A stretch of DNA of 64,000 nucleotides, taken from NCBI GenBank assembly GCA_030530205.1, contig JAUMVK010000009.1:49343-113342 (forward strand), given 5' to 3'. Position numbers and translations under genes: made by a program. The notes under the pieces were generated by a model. That model saw only the letters and a list, made by a program, of their open reading frames with translations, was not told where the DNA came from and searched no databases. This DNA is from RGIG3701 sp030530205 (lineage in GTDB: Bacteria; Planctomycetota; Planctomycetia; Pirellulales; Thermoguttaceae). Shown here piece after piece: positions 32,228-39,727 of the stretch; position 1 is the first letter of the stretch, and each line of letters opens with the position of its first letter.

Positions 32228-34684
32228 ATGAAAAACCAGATTTTCGCGCTGATTCTTGCATTTTCTTTCCTCTCTTTTGGCGTTGGAGAGGATTTTCACC
32301 TCATTCAGGCCCTCGCGCCCTTTACGCTCGGGACGAGGCTGGAAATCCCCGTCCCTCTGGAAGTTTTGAAGAAGGAAAAAACCGAAATTCACGTTTCCGT
32401 CACCAACGAATTTTGCGGCTGGACCGTCGTAAATCCGCGGAACGTTTACCTGACGAACGGCTCGCAGAAGATCAACCCGGAGCCTTTCGGGAAAGCCGAC
32501 GGCGGAAACTGCGGACGGATCGCGCCCGACGAGGAGATCACGCTCGGGTTTACGCTCCCCGACGGGTTTTTGAAAGACGCCGCGCCGGATTCGGTCAAAC
32601 TCGTTTTTGAGGCCGGGATCTTCAGCTGGGAAACGCCCCGCGGCGAGTTTGCGCTGGAGGCCTGGACGGGCGAAAAACTGCGCGTTCAGTCGGAAACCGA
32701 CCCGTATGGGCGAATCGTCCGGCTGAAAATCTCGGGCGTTTTGAACATTCAAAAGGCGATTTTGGAGCTTCCCGACGGCGATCGGCTCGAGGTTTCAGGG
32801 GAGGTGGAGCCGCGTTTTCTGTTTCGTTTTCCTGTCCTGCAGAAGGGCACGCGGGATTTCCCGGTCGGCGTGACGCTCGAAACGGCGGGCGGAGCCGTGC
32901 GCAAGGAAAAAGTCCGGATCCCCGTGCCGGAAATTCGGACCGGGGCGCCTTTGGCCGACGGGGAGATTTTGGTCGGCGTCTGCTTTTACTCGTCATTTCG
33001 TCCTGAGTTCATGGACGATTTTTTGAGAGAGAAAGGTGGAAATCTCGCGGTTTTCTGGCCCGGCGCGCCTGAAAAATCATCCGATCCGGACCTTTTCCAG
33101 AAGTACGTTGCGCGGCTGGCGGAGGCTGGCGTTTATTCCATGACGATCTACCAGAACGCGCCGCACGAAAAGGTCAAAAAGCTGAACGAAGCCGGGAAAA
33201 ACCGGTTCTTCCTGCAAAATAATATCGGGGAGTACGCGAGCTACATGTACCAGGGGATCGACTCGGCGCGCGCCTGCCGGGTCCCGCAGGGAAAGGACCT
33301 GATGGACTGCCGCGACTTCTTCGTGAACGAGTATATTCCCCGCGCGCTGGAAATGTACGCCCGGAATTACCCGTACTTTTTCTCGACGTCCGGGGCTTCG
33401 CTCGCCCATTACGAGCTGGAAGGCGGGATTCCGTTCATCTGTTCCGAGCTTTACGCGATCGGGGCGCAGAATCTCGCGTGGGCCAGTTCCGAAATGCGCG
33501 GGGCCGCGAGGCAGTGGAAGCCCGAATTCTGGGGCGGCTGGCTCGCTCACGAGTGGCAGACGTGCGCCGTGCCATACCAGTGCGAACAGAAATTCCGGCT
33601 TTTGCGCGCGGGATTTCTGCAGCAGTACCTCATGGGGAGCTCGCTGATGATCCTGGAGTCCGGCTCCCAATCGACGCAGGCTGGGGAGTACACGGCCGAG
33701 TCCGGAAAGCGTAATTTCCCGTACGAGCACGAGATCCCGGCACGTTACCGCGCGGAGGTGAAGCGGTTTTACGATTTTGTTCAAAAGTCCCCGAAACGGA
33801 CCGGCTCGCCGAAAACGCCCATCGCGCTGGCGCTGGGGAACGGCGACGCGTACGTGGGGCTGAACCTTTCCTTTCCGGTCTGGGCGCAGCACGAAAATGC
33901 CGCGAAAGACCCGCGGTGGCGGTACGGCGACGCGCAGAAATCGTCCGCCCTGCTCCAGAATATTTTCTGCCCCCTGGCGGCCGACGTGCTGAAGCCGTAC
34001 TCGAACCACTGGCTCGCGGGGAGCCCGTACGGCCAGGTGGACGTCGTGGGGATCGACGATCTGACCCGGCTGGAGGATCTGAGCCGGTACGAACTGATCG
34101 TCTATGGCGGCTGGAACTCGATGGATCCCCGCATTTTCAGGCTTTTGCAGCGGTACGTCGAAGCGGGCGGCGAGCTGGTTCTGGCGGTCCCTCATCTTTC
34201 GACCCGAACGGACTGCGAGGGAGTCAACTACGGCGTTTCGGACCTGATCCAGGGTGGTGACCTTTCGGGCCTGATGAACCTGAAAATCACCGGCCGAAAG
34301 GGGAATTTTGCGGAATTCCAGCCGATTCCGGGGGCGGTCCAGCCGGAAATTCTTGAAACTCAGGACGGCCAGCCGGTCTGGGTCAGCCAAAAGTCGGGCA
34401 AAGGGCGCGTCTCGCTTTTCCTCGGGTGGGAGTACCCCGGCCAGGAAAAACTTTCGCCCCTTTTTGAGGCCAAAGTGCGCGAGACGGCGGGCCGGTTCGT
34501 CGGTTCCGTGAGGGTCGAGACGACGCCGGAAAATCAGACCGCGGTCTCGTGGGCGGTTTACGACGACTGCGTCTTCATCCTGAACCTGGACTCGGCGCGG
34601 GAAATTCCCTGCGTGCTTCACCTCGGCGAAAAGAAACAGGAAATCGTTCTTCCCCCGACCGAGATGATCCGCGTGGCACGGTAA
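32228..34684 (+). CDS. Large secreted protein, glycoside-hydrolase-like
   Basis: An 818-residue exported protein with a signal peptide (residues 1-20, cut near VGE/DFH). The ATG at 32228 follows AAAGG and is preferred over upstream in-frame starts that would precede the signal. The N-terminal 240 residues look beta-rich. Residues about 250-530 could form a barrel, with GVYSMTIYQNAPHEKVKKL, FFSTSGASLAHYELEGGIP and FWGGWLAHEWQTC. Residues about 590-760 have a Rossmann-like region (ELIVYGGWNSMD, RYVEAGGELVLAVPHL) that recalls the trimerisation domain of beta-galactosidases such as GH42. A small beta-domain ends the protein. No family was recognised with certainty and no catalytic pair can be named. 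Confidence 0.65.
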   Translation: MKNQIFALILAFSFLSFGVGEDFHLIQALAPFTLGTRLEIPVPLEVLKKEKTEIHVSVTNEFCGWTVVNPRNVYLTNGSQKINPEPFGKADGGNCGRIAPDEEITLGFTLPDGFLKDAAPDSVKLVFEAGIFSWETPRGEFALEAWTGEKLRVQSETDPYGRIVRLKISGVLNIQKAILELPDGDRLEVSGEVEPRFLFRFPVLQKGTRDFPVGVTLETAGGAVRKEKVRIPVPEIRTGAPLADGEILVGVCFYSSFRPEFMDDFLREKGGNLAVFWPGAPEKSSDPDLFQKYVARLAEAGVYSMTIYQNAPHEKVKKLNEAGKNRFFLQNNIGEYASYMYQGIDSARACRVPQGKDLMDCRDFFVNEYIPRALEMYARNYPYFFSTSGASLAHYELEGGIPFICSELYAIGAQNLAWASSEMRGAARQWKPEFWGGWLAHEWQTCAVPYQCEQKFRLLRAGFLQQYLMGSSLMILESGSQSTQAGEYTAESGKRNFPYEHEIPARYRAEVKRFYDFVQKSPKRTGSPKTPIALALGNGDAYVGLNLSFPVWAQHENAAKDPRWRYGDAQKSSALLQNIFCPLAADVLKPYSNHWLAGSPYGQVDVVGIDDLTRLEDLSRYELIVYGGWNSMDPRIFRLLQRYVEAGGELVLAVPHLSTRTDCEGVNYGVSDLIQGGDLSGLMNLKITGRKGNFAEFQPIPGAVQPEILETQDGQPVWVSQKSGKGRVSLFLGWEYPGQEKLSPLFEAKVRETAGRFVGSVRVETTPENQTAVSWAVYDDCVFILNLDSAREIPCVLHLGEKKQEIVLPPTEMIRVAR

Positions 34685-34736
34685 TTGGACCAGCTCGAAG
34701 TTCACGTCCAGCCTGCTGGAACCCCCAGCCATTTCA

Positions 34737-35080
34737 GGAGCGCAGATTTGGCGGATGATTGCGGATTTAAGCAGATTTTTTAAATATTAAAAAAGACTTC
34801 AAACCCTTTTCCAAAGAGTGAGCGCGGGGTGGTGCTGAGCTCCATTTAAACACGGATTTCCACGGATTTAAGGGATTAAAAGGATTTTTAAAGAAAGATT
34901 TTCACCCTTTTTCTTTTTTCTTTAAAAATCCGTGGAAATCCTTTTCATCCGTGGAAATCCGTGTTTAAATAAAAGCCTGGAACTGAAACGGGCGTGGAGT
35001 TTAGAAAAGGCGCTTTCCGGAAAATTCTTTAAATCCAATCCGTTTCATCTGCATCCATCTGCTTAATCTGCGCTCCCTTT
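34737..35080. repeat. Nested inverted repeats filling a convergent intergenic region
   Basis: The 446-base gap between convergent genes (34685-35130) has no ORF of note. Inner arms at 34844-34897 and 34918-34970 carry CACGGATTTCCACGGATTTA and its complement. Outer arms at 34737-34785 and about 35041-35078 carry GGAGCGCAGATTTGGCGGAT-type sequence and its complement. The RNA from either strand could fold into one long structure. Confidence 0.8.
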
Positions 35081-35130
35081 GCGGCTTCGGGCTTTCCTGA
35101 AGGGCTTGAGTCTCGCGTACACCGGGCTCT

Positions 35131-36156
35131 TTACTTCACCCGCGGCAAACCATCGACCCATTCCAGCTCGACGCGGGACAAAAACCAGGACTTCCCGTTT
35201 TCGTCATTTCCCTGGAAAAAGAGCCAGGTCCTGCCGGTCTCCGGGTCGATGAAGACGCCGGGGTGGCCCGACTCGCTCGAATTCCACTGACCTTCCGGGC
35301 CATTGGTGATGAACGGGACGTTCCAGACGCGCGTCCAGCGGAACCCGTCGTCGGACTGCGCCAGACCGATGTGTTGCGGGTGATTATTGTACCCGCCCGC
35401 GTAGAACATGAAAAGGTTCCCGTCCCGCTCGCAGACGGACGCGGCCTCAATGCAGCGCGTCTCCCACGGCAGTTCCGGCTCCAGGATCGGTTGGTCCCAC
35501 TGCTCCCACTGGTCCGGGCCGAGATTTCTGCGGTCCGGCGCCACGGCGACCACCTGCTTCTGGATCCTCCCCTCCGGGTCCCGGGTGGCGGCATAGAGGA
35601 AGCACTTCCCCTGGAACTCGATGAAATCCGCGTCGATCGCCCGCCCGTTGTTCCAGTCCCCCTTCGGGACGAAAATCGGCTCGGAAAACTCGCTTTTGAA
35701 ATGCAGACCATCTTCACTCGTCGCGTAGTAAATCTCGTTCGGCGTCCCTTTCTTCCACGACTGATAGAACAAATGGACCTTTCCGTCCCAGACCTTCGCG
35801 CAGGGGGCGCCCATTTCCATCTGCCCCTCCTCCACGAACGGCATGACCGCCCCAACGGCCGTCCAGTGGGTCAAATCGTCGCTCGCCGCGATGCCGATGA
35901 AGTAGTGGCTCTTCTTTTCGGGATCGTTCGGGAAAAACGAAAAGTACATGTAGTACTTCCCACGGAACCGGATGACGCTCGGGTCCTTGGCGAAGCATTT
36001 CCCCTGATTGTTGAGCAGCGCGAACTTCATCGCCGGGTTTTTCAGGCTGGGATGGTCCGGCGGCGTGATCGCGTCTCCGGGCTTATATTCCGCGAAAGAA
36101 GCCGGGGCAAAGAGGATCGAAACCGCCGTCAGAACGATGAAAAGAAATGGTCGCAT
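35131..36156 (-). CDS. Secreted GH43-like five-bladed beta-propeller protein
   Basis: A 341-residue exported protein with a signal peptide (residues 1-22, cut near SFA/EYK); the ATG at 36156 follows GGAGG. Propeller blades start with CFAKDPSVIRFRGKYYMYFS (near residue 56), a likely catalytic-base Asp. They continue with EDGLHFKSEF, GRAIDADFIEFQGKCFLY (near 180), RCIEAASVCERDGNLFMFYAG (near 240) with a candidate acid Glu, and ESGHPGVFIDPETGRTWLFF. This suits the GH43/GH62/GH117-type fold acting on arabinose, xylose or galactan side chains, but substrate and exact family are inference. The DUF1080 gene lies 86 bases upstream on the same strand. Confidence 0.75.
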   Translation of the reverse strand: MRPFLFIVLTAVSILFAPASFAEYKPGDAITPPDHPSLKNPAMKFALLNNQGKCFAKDPSVIRFRGKYYMYFSFFPNDPEKKSHYFIGIAASDDLTHWTAVGAVMPFVEEGQMEMGAPCAKVWDGKVHLFYQSWKKGTPNEIYYATSEDGLHFKSEFSEPIFVPKGDWNNGRAIDADFIEFQGKCFLYAATRDPEGRIQKQVVAVAPDRRNLGPDQWEQWDQPILEPELPWETRCIEAASVCERDGNLFMFYAGGYNNHPQHIGLAQSDDGFRWTRVWNVPFITNGPEGQWNSSESGHPGVFIDPETGRTWLFFQGNDENGKSWFLSRVELEWVDGLPRVK

Positions 36157-36242
36157 GATTTTTCCTCCGGGATAAAAAACCGGAAGCCTGAAGTTCCAGG
36201 GCAAACTCCAGGCTCTCGAATACTCAAACTAAACCGAAAGGT

Positions 36243-36878
36243 TTATTTGCAGATCTTGATGTTACGATAGAAGACCGAGGTGTGACCGTGCAGTCCCTGG
36301 AAGCCGATGTAGCCTTCCAGATCGGCGTCGGCCAGAGCTTTGCCCTGGAATTTGCCTTCGATCTCGGTTCCGTTCGGGCTGATTTTCTTGTCCGTCCACT
36401 GTTTCGTGTCCATTTCGTTCACGAATTCACCGTTGAGCCAGACTTTAATGACGGAGCCTTTGCACTCGACTTCCATTTTGTTCCACTCTCCGGCGGGCTT
36501 GGAGACGTTCTTCGCGGGGGCCTGATAGCCGTAGAAGGCCGCGTTGTTGTGGTAGGTCGGGGTCTGGCCGGCATCCTCGAGGAGCTGGATCTCGATCGTG
36601 TTGGGGATCCAGTTGCCTTTGTCGGAGCACTTGATCAGGAAGCCCGCGTTGGCTTTCGGGGACATTTTGTACTCGAACGAGATTTTGCAGTCGCCGATTT
36701 TTTCCTGGGTCCAGATGGCGGCGTCGCGTTTGGCGGAAAGCACACCATTTTCATCGAGGGACCAAACGGCCGGGTCGTAGTCGGCTTTTTCCAGTTTGTC
36801 ACCGAAAAGGGCCTCGGCGGCATAGCAGGAAGCGCACAGCGCGAAGCAGGCGCACAAGGTCAGGACGATTTTTTTCAT
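36243..36878 (-). CDS. Secreted DUF1080 (3-keto-disaccharide hydrolase-like) protein
   Basis: A 211-residue exported protein. The start at 36878 (MKKIVLTL) has AAGGAG 7 bases upstream; a longer in-frame start lacks this. After the signal peptide (cut near CYA/AEA) comes a concanavalin-like jelly roll: DYDPAVWSLDENGVL, CKISFEYKMSPKANAGFLIK, IEIQLLEDAG, WNKMEVECKGSVIKVWLNG and a closing GYIGFQGLHGHTSVFYRNIKI. This is the DUF1080 pattern, now associated with cleavage of 3-keto-glycosides formed by Gfo/Idh/MocA-type oxidoreductases. Three such oxidoreductases lie in this window, though none is adjacent. A TTGACG/TAAAAT promoter lies at 36978-37005. Confidence 0.85.
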   Translation of the reverse strand: MKKIVLTLCACFALCASCYAAEALFGDKLEKADYDPAVWSLDENGVLSAKRDAAIWTQEKIGDCKISFEYKMSPKANAGFLIKCSDKGNWIPNTIEIQLLEDAGQTPTYHNNAAFYGYQAPAKNVSKPAGEWNKMEVECKGSVIKVWLNGEFVNEMDTKQWTDKKISPNGTEIEGKFQGKALADADLEGYIGFQGLHGHTSVFYRNIKICK

Positions 36879-36977
36879 GATTTCTCCTTGAATAAAAAAC
36901 AAAATGGAAAGATTGGGTGATTTTGAAAACACATTAAGGAATTGAATCTTTGAGTTCATTCAGTTCCTTTTTTAACT

Positions 36978-37005
36978 ATTTTATCATAACGGAAAGAATC
37001 GTCAA
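36978..37005 (-). promoter_or_regulatory. Promoter for the DUF1080 gene
   Basis: Minus strand TTGACG (37005-37000), 16-base spacer, TAAAAT (36983-36978). It forms a divergent pair with the promoter at 37112-37139; the 310-base region 36879-37188 holds nothing else visible. Confidence 0.55.
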
Positions 37006-37111
37006 CCCACCGCCCCTCAAAAAATGAAAAAAATGATGAAATGTATTTTTTGTGAAGTTTGACAAAAATCATAAAAGGGAGTTTTTTTACTCAAATTTAC
37101 AGGCCCTTCCA

Positions 37112-37139
37112 TTGACAAAAGAAAATTTTGCTGTATAAT
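37112..37139 (+). promoter_or_regulatory. Consensus sigma70 promoter for the 37-41 kb operon
   Basis: TTGACA, 16-base spacer, TATAAT, both hexamers perfect and with TG before the -10. It lies 50 bases before the first gene of the operon. Confidence 0.75.
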
Positions 37140-37188
37140 ACCGAAAAATTCCAAACGTATTTTCAATTAAAATTTCATGGAGATTAAA

Positions 37189-37416
37189 ATGAAAAATAAA
37201 TCAAAACGCCGTCAAATCACGACCACTTTGAGCGCTTCCGTTGCTGATCGCATCAAGAACCTGCCGGAACCGCTGAGCAAGTTCCTCGACCACGCGATCA
37301 TGAACGAGCTGAGCCGTTCCGCCACCGCCACGGCACGTCTGGCCGAAGCGTTTCACGAGTGCATCAAAGCGGCCGTGCTCGACGCTCTCGAAGAATGGGA
37401 AAGTGAAAAGAAATAA
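37189..37416 (+). CDS. Small ribbon-helix-helix-like protein
   Basis: A 75-residue basic-to-acidic protein. Residues 7-35 (RRQITTTLSASVADRIKNLP, then PLSKFLDHAIMNEL) have the strand-helix-helix pattern of Arc/CopG-type DNA-binding proteins, with alternating Gln-Thr-Thr in the strand. The second half is helical (LAEAFHECIKAAVLDALEEW). The ATG at 37189 is preferred over one four codons upstream because GGAG lies 7 bases before it. It is the first gene after a perfect promoter and precedes the PAP2 gene by 38 bases, so it may regulate its own operon. Assignment rests on pattern only. Confidence 0.55.
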   Translation: MKNKSKRRQITTTLSASVADRIKNLPEPLSKFLDHAIMNELSRSATATARLAEAFHECIKAAVLDALEEWESEKK

Positions 37417-37454
37417 ATCAACAGAAATCACGCGCAGGCGAATGAGTCCGGACG

Positions 37455-38411
37455 ATGGATATAGATTACCTCCTTTTTTTGCAAAGAATACGTGAGTCGT
37501 ACGGGGCGGCTTGGGTCGATTTTTTCCAGTTCGTAACGGACGTTTCGCATATTTATATGATGCCGATCCTCTGTTTTATATATTGGAGTTTCCGAAAAGA
37601 GGACGGCAAATATGCGTTTTGGACCGTGGGTCTGTGCGGCGTTTTGAACAGTCTGATCAAAATGATCGCCTGCGTTTACCGTCCGTGGATCCGGGATCCG
37701 GCCATCGTTCCCCCTCCGGAGGCCAAAGCCGGAGCGACCGGTTACTCCTTCCCGAGCGGCCACACCTCCAACGCCACCGCCTGGCTGGGAATGTTGGGGA
37801 TCCGGCATTTCAGGCGAAAATCCATCTTTCTGGGGAGCTTCTTTTTGATCGCTCTGATCGCGTTTTCCCGGAACTTTCTGGGGGTCCATACGCCCCAGGA
37901 CGTTTGCGTCGGTTTTCTGGTTGGTCTGTTCGGGATCGGGGTGACTTTTCTCCTGCTGGGCTGGGAAAAGAAAGCGCCCAACCGCGACCTGATCCTTCTG
38001 GCCGGGGCCATCGCGGCCGTGGCGGGTTTTTTGCTTTACATTTCGTTCAAGAGCTACCCGCTGGATTACGAGGAAGGAAAACTCCTCGTGGACCCGAAGA
38101 TCATGGCACTCGATTCCTGGAAGAACTCCGGCATTCTGCTCGGGGTGGTTTTGGGCTGGATCCTGGAGAAACGGTTTTTGAATTTTGCGATCCCGTCTTC
38201 GAGCCTCATCCGAATCGCGAGATTTTTTCCCGGGATCGTAATCGTTTTCCTCCTCAAAAATCAGTGGCGGCCCATATTGCTTGGAGCCATGGGAGATCAG
38301 TGGGGAAATTTGCTCACGTTTTTCCTGATGTTTTTCTGGGTGATGTTCCTCTACCCGCTGATTTTCACGGGAATCGAGAAATGCTTCAGAAAACCGGAAA
38401 AAGCCGATTAA
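37455..38411 (+). CDS. PAP2-family membrane phosphatase
   Basis: A 318-residue multi-pass membrane protein with the full PAP2 signature: KMIACVYRPW (K-x6-RP, near residue 70), YSFPSGHTSNATA (PSGH, near 98) and SRNFLGVHTPQDVCVG (SR-x5-H-x3-D, near 138). Such enzymes remove phosphate from lipid phosphates or undecaprenyl pyrophosphate on the outer face of the inner membrane. The C-terminal 150 residues hold extra membrane segments beyond the usual PAP2 core. Spacing to the neighbours is 38 and 23 bases, so it is part of the six-gene operon. The ribosome-binding site is not obvious. Confidence 0.88.
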   Translation: MDIDYLLFLQRIRESYGAAWVDFFQFVTDVSHIYMMPILCFIYWSFRKEDGKYAFWTVGLCGVLNSLIKMIACVYRPWIRDPAIVPPPEAKAGATGYSFPSGHTSNATAWLGMLGIRHFRRKSIFLGSFFLIALIAFSRNFLGVHTPQDVCVGFLVGLFGIGVTFLLLGWEKKAPNRDLILLAGAIAAVAGFLLYISFKSYPLDYEEGKLLVDPKIMALDSWKNSGILLGVVLGWILEKRFLNFAIPSSSLIRIARFFPGIVIVFLLKNQWRPILLGAMGDQWGNLLTFFLMFFWVMFLYPLIFTGIEKCFRKPEKAD

Positions 38412-38434
38412 ATCCAACCGGATTGAGGTGATCC

Positions 38435-38812
38435 ATGTGCTGGAAAAAATGGTGGTTCGAGTGGGACGACTCCCTGGAAAAGAAGCTCGAGATGTACGGT
38501 AATCCCAAAGAACCACGACGTTGGGATTCGGAGCAAAAACGAAGGCGCCTGGAGTATCTGAACAATCTGAAATCCTTCCGCCTCTGTCCGGGGTATCGCA
38601 GACCATCCTTCAAAAAAACCAATATTTATCAGTTTTTGGCATTTTCGATATGGCTTGTCCTGTTCACCCGATCCGAAATAACATCTTATGAATCCGTTTT
38701 ATACTTTGTAATCCTTTACATTTTATTAATTTTCTTGGGTTTTCTCCCCCCGCCTCGTGAACTTTACTTCAAGACAAAAAACCTCTTTTGCAAAAGAGAG
38801 GAAAATGAATGA
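38435..38812 (+). CDS. Small membrane protein, unknown
   Basis: A 125-residue protein. The N-terminal 60 residues are charged and aromatic (CWKKWWFEWDDSLEKKLEMY, RWDSEQKRRRLEYLNNL). Two hydrophobic segments follow (about 66-80, YQFLAFSIWLVLF, and 87-106, SVLYFVILYILLIFLGFL), then a basic tail FKTKNLFCKREENE. GAGGTG precedes the ATG by 5 bases. No family was recognised. It sits 23 bases after the PAP2 gene and 23 bases before the next ORF in a same-strand run. Confidence 0.6.
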   Translation: MCWKKWWFEWDDSLEKKLEMYGNPKEPRRWDSEQKRRRLEYLNNLKSFRLCPGYRRPSFKKTNIYQFLAFSIWLVLFTRSEITSYESVLYFVILYILLIFLGFLPPPRELYFKTKNLFCKREENE

Positions 38813-38835
38813 AAACAATTTTATAAAGATTTGCC

Positions 38836-39180
38836 ATGTTTTTACCAAAACATCAACTCCAGGTAGTTGTAATAATACTGGCCGCGATCATCATTTGGCT
38901 GGTATTCGCGCTGCAAGCGGCAAAGCGGTTTTCCCCAAATGCGCCTCAAACACGCCTGGAAGAATTATCGCTTTATGCCGGCAAAACGGATGAGGAACTT
39001 CGCAGCCGGTTTGGCGAGCCTGACACGACTGCCTGGCAGTCGGTCGCCGAACCTGACGATCTCTCGGAGGCGGAGCAGAAGGAATGGTGGAAAAACACGA
39101 CTGTATATATTCTCCGATATGGCAATATAAACGTTGAAGAGAATCAGGACCACGAGATTTTAAGGGTTTACGCGGATTGA
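38836..39180 (+). CDS. Small membrane-anchored protein, unknown
   Basis: A 114-residue protein with one N-terminal membrane helix (about 9-28, VVVIILAAIIIWLVFALQAA). The soluble domain of about 85 residues contains GKTDEELRSRFGEPDTTAWQ and TVYILRYGNINVEENQD. The segment ELRSRFGEPD followed by a beta-strand faintly recalls SmpA/BamE-like small envelope domains, which is a guess. The upstream ribosome-binding site is weak. It is part of the six-gene operon, with 23- and 24-base gaps. Confidence 0.55.
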   Translation: MFLPKHQLQVVVIILAAIIIWLVFALQAAKRFSPNAPQTRLEELSLYAGKTDEELRSRFGEPDTTAWQSVAEPDDLSEAEQKEWWKNTTVYILRYGNINVEENQDHEILRVYAD

Positions 39181-39204
39181 CAATCAAACGGAGATTTCGT
39201 TACC

Positions 39205-39681
39205 ATGAGAGACGTTTTGGCCTTGGTACTGATTTTTATGGCATTCTTTTTGCTGCTGATGATCCTGCCGCTAAGTGGTGTTCCTTGCGGGCTTATTCTC
39301 CTCTCAGGGTTTAGCCTTTTGCTTATACCGGGGTCTATCGCGCTGGATTTCATCGAAAATCGTTCCGAATTTTCCAATTCCAGAACGGATATTTTACGGC
39401 GAAATGTCGCCTTTTGGACCCTTTTTTGTTTTTTACTGGTTTTGATCGCAGTATTCAATACCGAGGTGCGCGAAACGAGATTATACTGGCTGATCAACTT
39501 CGGCGACCTCGTTTTCTACATTTTTACAGGAAGTTGTATTCTGTCCTTTTGTTTTCAGGTTTACAAAGCGTTCCAGAAGCGGATACGCGCTGATTTTTTA
39601 TTGGCTTTGGCTCATTTACTCCTGCTGGGAGACGTTTTCATCGCCATTTTTGTGTTCACGGATCCGATTTGCGTCATTTGA
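39205..39681 (+). CDS. Four-helix membrane protein, unknown
   Basis: A 158-residue protein with four predicted membrane segments: about 4-22, 26-46, 67-84 and 98-118/130-150 (the last two may be separate). The loops are short and charged (ENRSEFSNSRTDILRRN, KAFQKRIRAD). GGAG lies 12 bases before the ATG, rather far. No family was recognised. The gene is the fifth in the same-strand run. Confidence 0.55.
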   Translation: MRDVLALVLIFMAFFLLLMILPLSGVPCGLILLSGFSLLLIPGSIALDFIENRSEFSNSRTDILRRNVAFWTLFCFLLVLIAVFNTEVRETRLYWLINFGDLVFYIFTGSCILSFCFQVYKAFQKRIRADFLLALAHLLLLGDVFIAIFVFTDPICVI

Positions 39682-39727
39682 AGATTTCGGGACACAAACG
39701 GGGAATTACTCAAACGGAAACTGAATC

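Noticed and set aside
33077..34732. 551-residue minus-strand frame
   Set aside because: Shadow of the secreted 818-residue gene; Arg/Val/Phe-rich composition typical of antisense translation.
37428..38606. 392-residue minus-strand frame
   Set aside because: Antisense of the PAP2 gene, whose three catalytic motifs are intact on the plus strand.
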